DNA from: an uncultured Lachnospiraceae bacterium
Lineage (GTDB): Bacteria > Bacillota > Clostridia > Lachnospirales > Lachnospiraceae
Assembly: GCA_947178145.1 (NCBI GenBank)
Contig: CAMWXE010000005.1
Span: 1 to 64,000, forward strand
DNA length: 64,000 bases
Direction: 5' to 3'
Positions 9,353 to 17,084 of this stretch are shown in pieces; the first letter of the stretch is position 1, and every line of letters begins with the position of its first letter. Both the position numbers and the translations under genes were made by a program. The notes under the pieces are model-generated. The model was not told the origin of the DNA. It did not search any database and saw nothing but the letters and a program-made list of their open reading frames with translations.

Positions 9353-11534
9353 TTTTAATTCAGAAGGAGAAGATCGTCAAAAAGACAATGGTGATGGCAT
9401 TACTTTAGAAAAAATCATTATTCCTATGATACAGAGAGATTATGCACAAGGCAGAGAAAGTGCCGAAGTAGAAAAAGTAAGGAACCGTTTTTTGGATGCG
9501 TTGAGACAGGCTGTATCAGACAGTCCGATTACACTTGATTTGATTTATGGAGATATCGATGCAAAGGGGACAATGACGCCGTTGGATGGGCAGCAAAGAC
9601 TGACCACGCTTTTCCTGCTTCATTGGTATGCTGCGAAAAAAGAGGGGATTGCAGAAAAAGATTATGACTTTTTGAATAACTTTTCGTATGCTACCAGATA
9701 TAGTGCGAGGGATTTTTGTCATCGTCTGATAGAGTTTGATCCAGTATTTGACAAAACATTATCGGAGGAAATCGCAGATCAGTCATGGTTTCCGCTTGAC
9801 TGGCTGAATGATCCAACCATTCACGCCATGCTTGTTATGCTGGACGCCATCGATGAAAAGTTTGCAGATATCGGTCATATATGGGAGAGCCTGAAAAACC
9901 GTGCAATTACATTTTACTTTCTTCCGATTAAGGATATGGGACTAACGGATGATTTGTATATTAAAATGAACTCACGCGGAAAGCCTTTGACTACATTTGA
10001 GAATTTCAAGGCTGAATTAGAAAATGAACTTCGACAAAAGAACCATAGGATGGCAGAGGATGTGATCGGAAGGATTGACAGGGATTGGACAGATATGCTG
10101 TGGGAATACCGGGGAGAGAATCATACCACAGATGACGAATTTCTACGGTATTTTCAGTTTGTGTGTGATATTATCTGCTATAAAGAAGGAGATACGCCGC
10201 AAGGAAAAGAAAATGATGTGTTTAATCTGCTAAGCCGATATTTTTCACACGATAACATAAAGTTAGAAAATCATGTGGAAATTTTAAAAGATTATTTCGA
10301 CTGTTGGTGTGATAGGAAAGATTATGGTTCGCCGTATGACTTTTTTGAATCTTTTATTTCACATGAACATGAACCAGGGAAAATCCGATGGGATAATCGG
10401 TACGATATCGATATTTTTGAAGACTGTCTGCGTAGTTATGGAGAGATCGGAGGAAATGGCAATCGTGCTTTTGCACTCGGCAGAGTGGTGCTTTTGTATG
10501 CTGTTGTCACATATTTGCTTCACGCAGATGAAGTTTCGTACACAGATTTCGTCCGCAGAATTCGTATTGTAAATAATCTGGTACAGAATTCTGACTATGA
10601 GATTAGCGATAGCGAGAATCGTGTGGGTGGTAATCGTATGCCTATGATTTTGAAGCAGGTAGATACGATTATTCTGCTGGGAGAGATAGATGCAAAACTT
10701 GAAAGAAATTTCAATGTGATTCAGCTTGGTGAGGAAGCAGAAAAACTGAAATGGACTTCTGACAATCCGCACATGGCAGAGCTTTTGTTTGCATTGGAAG
10801 ATCATATTCTTCTATATGGGCAGATTGGAGTCATAGGCCTGGAAAACACAAACTGTTTTTCAAAATTTGAGGAATTGTTTGCGTGTGACTATGATGCGAT
10901 TGATTGTGCCCTGCTTGTTACAGGAAATTATCTTCAAAAAGATAATGACTGGAGGTATCAGCTTGGTTCTGCAATGGGTAGAGGTATGGCCTGGAGAAAT
11001 CTGTTTCACAGGAGCAGGAATGCGGAAGGGTTTGAAAACACAAAGAAATATCTTGTAAAATTGTTATCAGAATATGATCATTTTACAGATGAAATCCTTC
11101 GGCAGGTTGTAGAAGATTATATTGCGGAATGTGAGTGCAAAAATCTTTACGACTGGCGGTATTATTATGTAAAATATGATACGTTTCGCCCCAGCAGGTA
11201 CGGAAAATACCGCTGGTTGGATTTTGAAAAAAATCCATATGAAATGGCGGTTATGTGGTCGGAACGGTATCCGTCTGCAAAGACTTATCAGCCATTCTTG
11301 AAAGAGGTAGATCAGGATGGTAATTTAGATCCGGAAGATCAGGGAATGAGTTTGTACTGGGATGACGGTTCCTGGACAGTTTGTGAAAATAACGCTTTTG
11401 TCACATACTGGTACGATGAAAAATCGAATCAGACAGTGGAGATTGTGGAGGAACGAATTGACATTAAACAGAACGAGGATGGTATCGATATAGAGAACCG
11501 TATTGAGAAATACAAGGAGTTATGCTGGGAATAG
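9333..11534 (+). CDS. DUF262 domain protein (second GmrSD-like partner)
   Basis: A 733-residue cytoplasmic protein with an N-terminal DUF262 domain: 'IPMIQRDYAQGR' near residue 30 and 'DGQQRLTTLFLLHW' starting at Asp85, the NTP-binding ParB-like core, followed by 'IKMNSRGKPLTTFE', another family hallmark. I see no HNH/DUF1524 motif at its end; the last 250 residues are acidic and aromatic-rich and match nothing I recognise. It starts inside the end of the first DUF262 gene, so the two are co-translated and probably act as a pair in which the first supplies the nuclease. A role in phage defence is inferred from the family. Confidence 0.85.
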   Translation: MDIFGSDFNSEGEDRQKDNGDGITLEKIIIPMIQRDYAQGRESAEVEKVRNRFLDALRQAVSDSPITLDLIYGDIDAKGTMTPLDGQQRLTTLFLLHWYAAKKEGIAEKDYDFLNNFSYATRYSARDFCHRLIEFDPVFDKTLSEEIADQSWFPLDWLNDPTIHAMLVMLDAIDEKFADIGHIWESLKNRAITFYFLPIKDMGLTDDLYIKMNSRGKPLTTFENFKAELENELRQKNHRMAEDVIGRIDRDWTDMLWEYRGENHTTDDEFLRYFQFVCDIICYKEGDTPQGKENDVFNLLSRYFSHDNIKLENHVEILKDYFDCWCDRKDYGSPYDFFESFISHEHEPGKIRWDNRYDIDIFEDCLRSYGEIGGNGNRAFALGRVVLLYAVVTYLLHADEVSYTDFVRRIRIVNNLVQNSDYEISDSENRVGGNRMPMILKQVDTIILLGEIDAKLERNFNVIQLGEEAEKLKWTSDNPHMAELLFALEDHILLYGQIGVIGLENTNCFSKFEELFACDYDAIDCALLVTGNYLQKDNDWRYQLGSAMGRGMAWRNLFHRSRNAEGFENTKKYLVKLLSEYDHFTDEILRQVVEDYIAECECKNLYDWRYYYVKYDTFRPSRYGKYRWLDFEKNPYEMAVMWSERYPSAKTYQPFLKEVDQDGNLDPEDQGMSLYWDDGSWTVCENNAFVTYWYDEKSNQTVEIVEERIDIKQNEDGIDIENRIEKYKELCWE

Positions 11535-11566
11535 GGGAAAGATAAGAAAAGGTTAGGAGAGGAAGA

Positions 11567-11788
11567 ATGATCCAGATACACCGTATCAAATGTGGGAATG
11601 CCAACTGTTATGTATTGGAGGAAAATGGGAATGCTATTTTGGCGGATACCGAAAAAATTGATCATCAGAAAGAGATAGAAGAAAAGCTTGTTGGTTTCCC
11701 GATCAGATTAATGGACAGGTTCGGCAATAATAGTTGTTGGAGTATTAATAGGATATCTACACGCAGGACAGGAAATTGCCTTATCTGA
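11567..11788 (+). pseudogene. Metallo-beta-lactamase-fold protein remnant
   Basis: The first 35 codons ('MIQIHRIKCGNANCYVLEENGNAILADT') are typical of the first two strands of a metallo-beta-lactamase-fold hydrolase. The metal-binding HxHxDH motif and the rest of the fold are missing: the frame runs into unrelated sequence and stops at 11788. A GGAGAGGA site precedes the ATG. A second short open stretch in another frame (11752-11896, 'KLPYLRQNAHIPAGP') looks like the tail of a different, unidentified gene. I read this as a deletion scar joining two gene fragments. Confidence 0.5.
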
Positions 11789-11912
11789 GACAGAATGCCC
11801 ACATTCCGGCTGGGCCGGTGTACAGGATCATCTTGGGCATTTGTGTTCCAATCACAGATGCCCTTTTTCCTTGTTGCGACGTCGCAATATCCTAAAAATC
11901 GTGTCAAGTTCT

Positions 11913-12128
11913 TCAATTTGAATCAATATTATCCCAATCAATATTATCCAAGTCAAAGTATTCGCCATTTTCAGCAGCTTCCAGACGTTTGTGTTCTTCT
12001 GGTGTAAGTTTCGTAAAATCTGGGTCCCACGCAAGAACAAGGCGTTTTACAATCTCCAGTGCAAGACTTTGTTCTTGATCGGGAAGCATCTCTAGCATGC
12101 TTATAGTTTGTTTGACAGTTTCGCTCAT
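11913..12128 (-). CDS. Small acidic protein, antitoxin-like (unknown function)
   Basis: A 71-residue, strongly acidic protein with AGGAGG eight bases before the ATG, so very likely translated. The N-terminal half ('TISMLEMLPDQEQSLALEIVKRLVLAWDPDFTKLTPEE') is predicted helical and resembles small Firmicutes proteins found in toxin-antitoxin-like settings. The C-terminus carries a short duplicated sequence, 'NIDWDNIDSN'. No partner toxin is adjacent. It lies among remnants of an integrated element, so it may be a survivor of that element. The function is not known. Confidence 0.6.
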   Translation of the reverse strand: MSETVKQTISMLEMLPDQEQSLALEIVKRLVLAWDPDFTKLTPEEHKRLEAAENGEYFDLDNIDWDNIDSN

Positions 12129-12157
12129 AATAAGACCTCCTAATCTGGAAATGCTAT

Positions 12158-12545
12158 TTATAAATATCTTGCAGTTACTGTTGACTGGACAATTACTGTA
12201 CCATTTTCAATTTCAAATGCCCACTCACTGATTGCAGGAAATTTGGCAGTATCTGAATAATTCAATATTTCTTTAATTGCAAGCTGTACGTTCACTCGAT
12301 ACTTGTCTCGGTCTGCTGAATTGACATAGTAGTTGGTAACTGGGGTTATCATATCACCATTTAGATAAATACCCTGGTCGTGGAAGTAGATTGATTCGAT
12401 AGTTTTGTCTGAATTGTTAACCCATACAACAATAGTATAATCGATGCCTTTATAAGCCTCAGTCTCTTTATCTTCCAGATAATACAATGTGTGCTCCTCA
12501 CCCTCTTGAAAAACGGATGCAGATGTAATCTCAATTGTACTAATT
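12158..12545 (-). pseudogene. 5'-truncated protein of unknown function
   Basis: An open frame without its own start, running from about 12545 down to the stop at 12158. The sequence ('YTIVVWVNNSDKTIESIYFHDQGIYLNGD') looks like a beta-rich extracellular or lipoprotein domain of the kind with immunoglobulin-like folds. An ATG at 12487 exists, but no ribosome site precedes it and homologous-looking sequence continues upstream of it. At its upstream end it abuts the ImmA/IrrE fragment in a different frame, so a deletion probably fused the two fragments near 12540. Confidence 0.45.
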
Positions 12546-12669
12546 CAATGGGATATCCAATGCATTGACAGAACTGCTCTTTGGTAAAGCCTGTGTAATC
12601 ATAGAGCATATCATCTGTAATAAGTAAATGGGCGGCAAATAGATTTGCTTCTCGTTCGATATTTTCCAA
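12531..12669 (-). pseudogene. ImmA/IrrE metallopeptidase remnant
   Basis: About 45 codons match the segment after the zinc site of ImmA/IrrE peptidases: 'IEREANLFAAHLLITDD', then 'QCIGYPIELVQLRL'. The HExxH catalytic motif that should lie before it is missing, as is the C-terminal domain. It follows the XRE repressor gene in the same frame after its stop. Such a repressor-peptidase pair is the usual control switch of integrative elements and prophages, in which the peptidase cuts the repressor. Only this scrap remains. Confidence 0.6.
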
Positions 12670-12675
12670 ATGCCA

Positions 12676-13134
12676 TCACCTGCTTTTGTTCTTGTTAGGG
12701 TTGTATTTAACCTTATTCTCTTTTTTGGTTTCCCGGAGGGCAAACTCTATCGCATTCTGGAGTAAATTTATGGAAGCGTTGTCTATTTCGACGCCGTTGT
12801 AATATAAAGGCCCATCATCCCCCTTTTGTATTTCTCCCATAATTCTATCAAGGTCTTTTGTGATGTCACGTTCATCTTTTGGAGAAAGTGTAGTAGAAGA
12901 ATCATCATTTTTTTCTTCTATTAAATCGGAACGTTTACAATGAAACAAGTCGCACATGATATCGACTTTATCCATTCTGGGAGTTTTTAATCCATTGCAC
13001 CAGTTATATACCGAAGTAGTACCGACACCTAATTTTCTAGCAAGCTCAACTTGTGTCATTTCGTATTTTTGCAAATAATACCTAAGACGTTTTGAGAATA
13101 CAACATTAAATTCTTGCTCTGGCATTTTATTCAC
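12676..13134 (-). CDS. XRE-family (cI-like) transcriptional repressor
   Basis: A 152-residue DNA-binding protein. Residues about 12-68 form a lambda-repressor-type helix-turn-helix ('MTQVELARKLGVGTTSVYNWCNGLKTPRMDKVD'). The C-terminal part is acidic then basic with no LexA-type peptidase. In mobile elements this type represses the divergent excision and transfer genes and is removed by an ImmA-type peptidase, here destroyed. Its promoter at 13176-13204 and the palindrome at 13224-13255 lie in the divergent control region, so autoregulation and repression of the Cro-like remnant are likely. It appears intact although its element is mostly gone. Confidence 0.85.
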   Translation of the reverse strand: MNKMPEQEFNVVFSKRLRYYLQKYEMTQVELARKLGVGTTSVYNWCNGLKTPRMDKVDIMCDLFHCKRSDLIEEKNDDSSTTLSPKDERDITKDLDRIMGEIQKGDDGPLYYNGVEIDNASINLLQNAIEFALRETKKENKVKYNPNKNKSR

Positions 13135-13175
13135 TCCCTTTTGCTTTAATATGTTACATGCACAGCTTTATAATG

Positions 13176-13204
13176 ATAATACACTAAAAGTGAAAAAGAT
13201 GCAA
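13176..13204 (-). promoter_or_regulatory. Promoter of the XRE repressor gene with operator-like spacer
   Basis: On the reverse strand, TTGCAT and TATTAT are 17 bases apart. The spacer contains TTCACTTTTAGTG, close to the half-site TCACTTTAAGTA of the palindrome at 13224-13255, which fits autoregulation by the repressor. Confidence 0.55.
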
Positions 13205-13223
13205 TAGAAAAAGCGAAAACATT

Positions 13224-13264
13224 TCACTTTAAGTATTGACGCATACTTAAAGTGATGGTATGCT
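13224..13264 (+). promoter_or_regulatory. Palindromic operator over the divergent Cro-side promoter
   Basis: A perfect 12-bp inverted repeat, TCACTTTAAGTA (13224-13235) and TACTTAAAGTGA (13244-13255), with an 8-base centre that contains the -35 box TTGACG. The -10 box TATGCT (13259-13264) follows after exactly 17 bases. A bound repressor dimer would cover the -35, so this is very likely the main operator of the XRE repressor. Confidence 0.8.
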
Positions 13265-13296
13265 GATGGTAAGTTAAGAAACAGGGAGGTGATACA

Positions 13297-13425
13297 ATGT
13301 CAGATGTGTTACAGATAAGTTTGGCCGCTGCGCGTGTTAATGCTAATTTGACACAGGAAGAGGCAGCAAAAAGAATGAAGATAGGAAAACGTAGGAACAG
13401 TTACGCCATCTTTTGCGAATATTAA
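13297..13425 (+). pseudogene. Truncated Cro-like XRE regulator
   Basis: A 42-codon open frame with a strong GGGAGGTG site eight bases before the ATG. The first 31 residues ('ISLAAARVNANLTQEEAAKRMKIGK') are the start of a helix-turn-helix protein. After 'KIGK' the expected recognition helix is replaced by unrelated sequence and a stop, so the protein could not bind DNA. It lies downstream of the operator-controlled promoter, where the lytic or transfer regulator of the element would stand. The break near 13390 marks the edge of a deletion. Confidence 0.6.
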
Positions 13426-13598
13426 TCTATTTTTAATCTTATCAACATTTTTGATTAATTTTGATTGTTTATGATAGGATCATCAGCTGAGAGGTGTGAA
13501 GCGAAGTTTCGCACCAGACGAATCAAGAATGCAGAGACCGTGTTCTTTCATGTAGTTAATTCGAAGTATTATGAACAATCAAAAAGGAGAGAAGAGAA

Positions 13599-14141
13599 AT
13601 GGATAATTTTGAAAAGGTAGAAAAATTAAGAGAACATGCAAACGTGACTTATGAGGAGGCAAAGCAGGCATTGGAAAACAGCAACTGGGATATCCTGGAT
13701 GCCATGATTTACTTAGAGCAGAGCGGCAAGGTACATGGGCCGGAGCAGTCCAGCTACACGACGCAGACAGAGAAGGTGAAGATTGAGCTGGACGACAAGG
13801 AATGCAATTCCAGCTTTTCCGACAATCTCAAACGCTTCGGGCGCTGGTGTCAGAGAGTGCTTGAGAAGGGCAACAACAACAGCTTCTGCGTAGAGCGGGA
13901 CAACAATGAGATTTTCCGGATACCAATTACGCTGCTGGTGGTATTTTTGCTCTTCGCATTCTGGGTGGTGGTTCCGCTGCTGGTGGTCGGACTGTTCTTT
14001 AATATGAGATACCAGTTTGCAGGGCCTGATGTGAGAAGCGTTGACATTGACCTCAACAAGGCGATGGACAGTGCGGCAGAGGCGGCTGAAAACATCAAGA
14101 ATGAGTTTGGCAATGCAGCGAAGGAAGAGGATAACGAATAA
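13599..14141 (+). CDS. UBA-like / DUF4342 membrane protein
   Basis: A 180-residue protein. Residues 1-42 form a UBA-like three-helix domain ('VEKLREHANVTYEEAKQALENSNWDILDAMIYLE'), as also seen at the start of elongation factor Ts. A DUF4342-like region and one hydrophobic segment at about residues 105-132 follow, then an acidic, helical tail. GGAGAGAAGAG lies before the ATG. The gene stands 140 bases before an OmpR-type regulator, an arrangement that suggests a linked envelope-related role, but no function is established. A weak hairpin follows its stop. Confidence 0.8.
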   Translation: MDNFEKVEKLREHANVTYEEAKQALENSNWDILDAMIYLEQSGKVHGPEQSSYTTQTEKVKIELDDKECNSSFSDNLKRFGRWCQRVLEKGNNNSFCVERDNNEIFRIPITLLVVFLLFAFWVVVPLLVVGLFFNMRYQFAGPDVRSVDIDLNKAMDSAAEAAENIKNEFGNAAKEEDNE

Positions 14142-14147
14142 GCAATG

Positions 14148-14172
14148 AGCAGGGGAGAAGCAGGCCCCTGCT
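14148..14172 (+). terminator. Possible terminator after the UBA-like gene
   Basis: An 8-bp stem AGCAGGGG / CCCCTGCT with a 9-base loop, followed by a weak T-rich stretch (TCCTT). It may only attenuate transcription into the regulator gene. Confidence 0.45.
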
Positions 14173-14282
14173 TCCTTGCGTGGTTCATCTTGATTTGAGT
14201 GCGGAACGTTCTGCGCATAGATTTAAAATTTTGTAAAGCGGAGCCATGGGGATTCGCGTATGGAACAGATAAGGAGGCAGTG

Positions 14283-14984
14283 ATGGCAGTAACGGTTTTG
14301 ATTGTGGAGGATGAGGAAAAGATAGGACGTTTTCTGGAGCTTGAGCTCCTGCACGAGGGGTATGAGGTTCTAAAGGCAGTAAACGGCAGGGAGGGACTGG
14401 AAAAGGCGCAGAGCGGCAGGGCAGATCTCGTGGTGCTCGATGTGATGCTTCCGGAGTTAAACGGCTTTGAAGTGCTGCGGAGACTTAGGAAAAATTCTGA
14501 CATTCCTGTCATAATGCTGACAGCGCGCGACGAGGTGATGGATAAGGTTGCCGGACTGGACGGCGGGGCCGATGACTACATGACAAAACCGTTTGCCATC
14601 GAGGAGCTGCTTGCGCGCATCAGACTGGTGCTCAAGAAGCGCGGCGGTGTCGGTATGGCCGGCGCGGACGGCCGGGACAAAAACCAGCTCAAAGTCGGGA
14701 AGCTTTGCATGGATGTGCAGCGCTATGAGGTTTCCTATGACGGGAAGCAGGTGGTGCTCACACACAGGGAATTTGAACTTCTGAAGGTATTGCTGGAAAA
14801 CAAAAACATCGTGATATCGAGGGACACATTATTGGAAAAAGTCTGCGGCTATGATTATATGGGCGAGACGAACATCATCGATGTGTATGTCCGGTATCTT
14901 CGGAGCAAGCTGGATGACGTGTATCAGGTAAAGATTATTCAGACCGTGCGCGGAGTGGGGTATTGTATCAAAGATGAAAGCTGA
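14283..14984 (+). CDS. OmpR-family response regulator
   Basis: A 233-residue regulator. The receiver has 'VEDEEK' at the start, phosphoacceptor Asp53 in 'VVLDVMLPELNG', and Lys in 'MTKPF'. A winged-helix Trans_reg_C domain fills residues about 135-230 ('LTHREFELLKVLLENKNIVISRDTLLE', 'RSKLDD', 'TVRGVGYC'). The frame is open from 14199, but the ATG at 14283 follows AAGGAGG by five bases and gives the normal N-terminus. It overlaps the kinase gene by 11 bases. The pair resembles ArlRS-type systems, yet the signal and targets cannot be told from the sequence. Confidence 0.93.
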   Translation: MAVTVLIVEDEEKIGRFLELELLHEGYEVLKAVNGREGLEKAQSGRADLVVLDVMLPELNGFEVLRRLRKNSDIPVIMLTARDEVMDKVAGLDGGADDYMTKPFAIEELLARIRLVLKKRGGVGMAGADGRDKNQLKVGKLCMDVQRYEVSYDGKQVVLTHREFELLKVLLENKNIVISRDTLLEKVCGYDYMGETNIIDVYVRYLRSKLDDVYQVKIIQTVRGVGYCIKDES

Positions 14985-16305
14985 TAATAAGAAAGAAAAA
15001 AAGTCAGACAAAGGAAATAGCGGGCAGAAAAAACGGATGGAAAGAAAAAGCAGACCATTTGACACCGTGCGGGTCACTTCCATCGCGCGAAAGATCAATC
15101 TGAACAATATAGCACGCGTATTTTTTGCGTATGCGGGCATGGACATCGTTGTTTTGGTTCTGCTTGTGGCGATTTTTGTGGTCGGCATGGATCTGCAGAT
15201 GGCGGGGACATTTGCGTTTTCTTATATTAGGAAGATTTCGTTTCAGACGGATCTGTGGAGTGCGGTGTACACAGTGTTGGACAGCAGCGGACAGACGTTA
15301 TATCAGGTGCCGGTCGGTGTGTGGCTCAGTCTGTTTCGCCGTGGAGGACTTGTCCTTCTTGCAATTCAGATCATTGATCTGGCTACCCTGGCGGTCTCAG
15401 GCACGGCGCAGGTGCGCAGGCAGCTTCGTCCCTTGAATCAGATCGCCGCGAGGGCGCAGCAGCTCAGCGAGATGGCGTTTGATGAGACGAAGTACCACAA
15501 TCTGGAGGACGCAATTTCTAACCTCAAAGTGGATGCCATGGAAAACGGAATCCATATGCACGACAAGGATTTACAGGGCATTGAGACGGCATTAAACGGA
15601 CTGCTCGGGCGCATCAGGGCTTCCTATAAGCAGCAGTCGCAGTTTGTGTCAGATGCCTCTCACGAGCTGCGCACACCGATTGCGGTCATACAGGGGTATG
15701 TCAATATGCTTGACCGGTGGGGGAAGGAAGACGCGGCGATTCTCGAGGAGTCCATCGAGGCGATCAAAAATGAGGCAAACCACATGCAGAAGCTTGTGGA
15801 ACAGTTGTTGTTCCTTGCGAGGGGGGATTCAAACCGGCAGAATCTTGACATGCAGATGCATAATCTGAACAGTATCATGCGGGAAGTCTATGAGGAGTCG
15901 CTGATGATCGACGAAAATCATAGTTACCGTTTTGGGGAAGCAGGAACTGTTCAGGTGTATGGGGACTGTGACATGCTCAAGCAGTCGGCGCGCATTTTGA
16001 TCGATAATGCGGCAAAGTACACGAAGCAGGGCGAGGAGATTTTGATTCGTGTGGGTGTCTGGAAGGACGGTTCACCGTTTTACGGCATACAGGACAATGG
16101 GATCGGCATGTCGCAGGAGGATGTGGCGCACGCTTTTGACCGTTTTTACCGCGCTGACACGGTGCGCAACAGCAAGACAGGCGGCACGGGACTGGGGCTT
16201 TCGATTGCGAAGTGGATTGTTGATAAGCATCAGGGTTATTATGACATCGTGAGCCGCGAAGGGCTGGGAACACGGTTTAGTGTGGTGTTTCCGCGATGTG
16301 GTTAG
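14974..16305 (+). CDS. Sensor histidine kinase, partner of the OmpR-type regulator
   Basis: A 443-residue inner-membrane kinase. Membrane helices lie at about residues 50-75 and 120-145, with a short external loop of about 45 residues between them. A HAMP-like linker follows, then HisKA with His230 in 'SDASHELRTP'. The ATPase shows 'DNAAKYT' (N box), 'DNGIGMS' (G1), 'DRFYRAD' (F box) and 'GGTGLGLSIAKWIV' (G2). All catalytic motifs are present. The small external loop suggests that the kinase senses something in or near the membrane. It is translated with the regulator through an 11-base overlap. Confidence 0.93.
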   Translation: MKADNKKEKKSDKGNSGQKKRMERKSRPFDTVRVTSIARKINLNNIARVFFAYAGMDIVVLVLLVAIFVVGMDLQMAGTFAFSYIRKISFQTDLWSAVYTVLDSSGQTLYQVPVGVWLSLFRRGGLVLLAIQIIDLATLAVSGTAQVRRQLRPLNQIAARAQQLSEMAFDETKYHNLEDAISNLKVDAMENGIHMHDKDLQGIETALNGLLGRIRASYKQQSQFVSDASHELRTPIAVIQGYVNMLDRWGKEDAAILEESIEAIKNEANHMQKLVEQLLFLARGDSNRQNLDMQMHNLNSIMREVYEESLMIDENHSYRFGEAGTVQVYGDCDMLKQSARILIDNAAKYTKQGEEILIRVGVWKDGSPFYGIQDNGIGMSQEDVAHAFDRFYRADTVRNSKTGGTGLGLSIAKWIVDKHQGYYDIVSREGLGTRFSVVFPRCG

Positions 16306-16376
16306 TGTCGTGGAACTGCAGTGTTATACTGGCGGTCGAAAAGACTGACCGCTCAGTATGTATTGTTGCATATTGA

Positions 16377-16408
16377 TTGACAAAAGTAATACTTGAAGTT
16401 ATACTTTT
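16377..16408 (+). promoter_or_regulatory. brnTA promoter overlapped by a palindromic operator
   Basis: TTGACA (16377-16382) and TATACT (16400-16405) are 17 bases apart, an almost ideal promoter only a few bases before the brnT start, so the message is nearly leaderless. An imperfect 27-base palindrome (16382-16408, outer arms AAAAGTA and TACTTTT) covers spacer and -10, as expected for an operator bound by the antitoxin BrnA. Confidence 0.7.
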
Positions 16409-16411
16409 GGT

Positions 16412-16701
16412 ATGAAAACAATTATAGGTGGGCATCCTGTAGAGTGGGATGACCAAAAAAACGAGATCAATAAAAACAAACATGGAATCAGTTTTGAAAC
16501 TGCAGCGTTGGTATTTGCTGATGAAAATCGGATTGAGTATTTTGACAGACTTCATAGTGTTGAGGAGGACAGATATGTAGTGCTTGGCAGGGTAAATGAT
16601 ATTCTGTTTGTAGTGTACACAGAGCGCGAAGATGCGTCAAGACTGATTTCAGCAAGGTTGCGACTGCTGCAGAGAGGAGGATTTACTATGGCGATTGTTA
16701 G
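16412..16701 (+). pseudogene. brnT: BrnT-type ribonuclease toxin, frameshifted
   Basis: Residues 1-82 match BrnT, a small RelE-fold ribonuclease that stops translation: 'EWDDQKNEINKNKHGISFETAALVF', 'YVVLGRVNDILFVVYTERE' and 'RLISAR'. The expected C-terminal stretch 'ATAAERRIYYG' is present one frame away, ending at a TAG at 16699-16701 inside the brnA start. One lost G near 16658 would explain the shift. In the sequence as given, the toxin frame runs on into the antitoxin frame and yields a fused 130-codon product without the normal toxin end, so activity is doubtful. Confidence 0.75.
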
Positions 16702-17001
16702 AACGACAATAGCGAATGGACAGAAGCCAACAGAGGCACAGATCAAAGAAATTGAGGAAGCTTCAAAAAGACCTATTTTTTTGACGAAGATGCACCAGAA
16801 TTGACTCCAGAACAGTATGCAGAAATGGCAGCCATAGCTGCATTGAGACGCGAAGAAATGAAGAAACCTGTCATTTCACTGAGAGTATCACCTGCGACAC
16901 TTGAAAAAGCGCGTGCAACTGGAAAGGGTTACACAGGGTTCCTGAGCCGGCTTTTGGATAATGCCATTAATGATCCCGACATTGTGGCAAAGAGCTTATG
17001 A
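16688..17001 (+). pseudogene. brnA: BrnA-type antitoxin, frameshifted
   Basis: The antitoxin starts at ATG 16688, overlapping the repaired brnT by 14 bases. The N-terminal part ('QKPTEAQIKEIEEASKRPI') and C-terminal part ('LTPEQYAEMAAIAALRREEMKKP', then the ribbon-helix-helix 'ISLRVSPATLEKARATGKGYTGFLSRLLDNA') are separated by a one-base loss in a run of seven T (about 16776-16782); eight T would restore 'DEDAPELTPE'. The repaired protein would be 104 residues. BrnA binds BrnT and, through its DNA-binding end, represses the operon. As given, the DNA-binding half can only be made from a TTG start at 16801. Confidence 0.75.
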
Positions 17002-17005
17002 CAAG

Positions 17006-17073
17006 AAAGACCATTTATCTATCCAGTCATTCATTCAGGGAATGGGACAATCGGATAGAAAATGGTCTTTTTT
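17006..17073. terminator. Long hairpin terminator between brnA and asnB
   Basis: Arms AAAGACCATTTATCTATCC (17006-17024) and GGATAGAAAATGGTCTTT (17053-17070) pair almost fully, with a 28-base loop and T runs outside, mainly on the forward strand. It can serve brnTA and, less well, the converging asnB. Confidence 0.75.
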
Positions 17074-17084
17074 CAGTTACAACA

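Noticed and set aside
13494-13516. Hairpin GGTGTGAA...TTCGCACC before the UBA-like gene as a riboswitch
   Set aside because: A single short stem with one mismatch; no conserved aptamer elements seen.
16412-16804. A single 130-codon gene covering brnT and the start of brnA
   Set aside because: The two halves match separate families and normal gene ends exist in the neighbouring frame, so the fusion comes from a frameshift.
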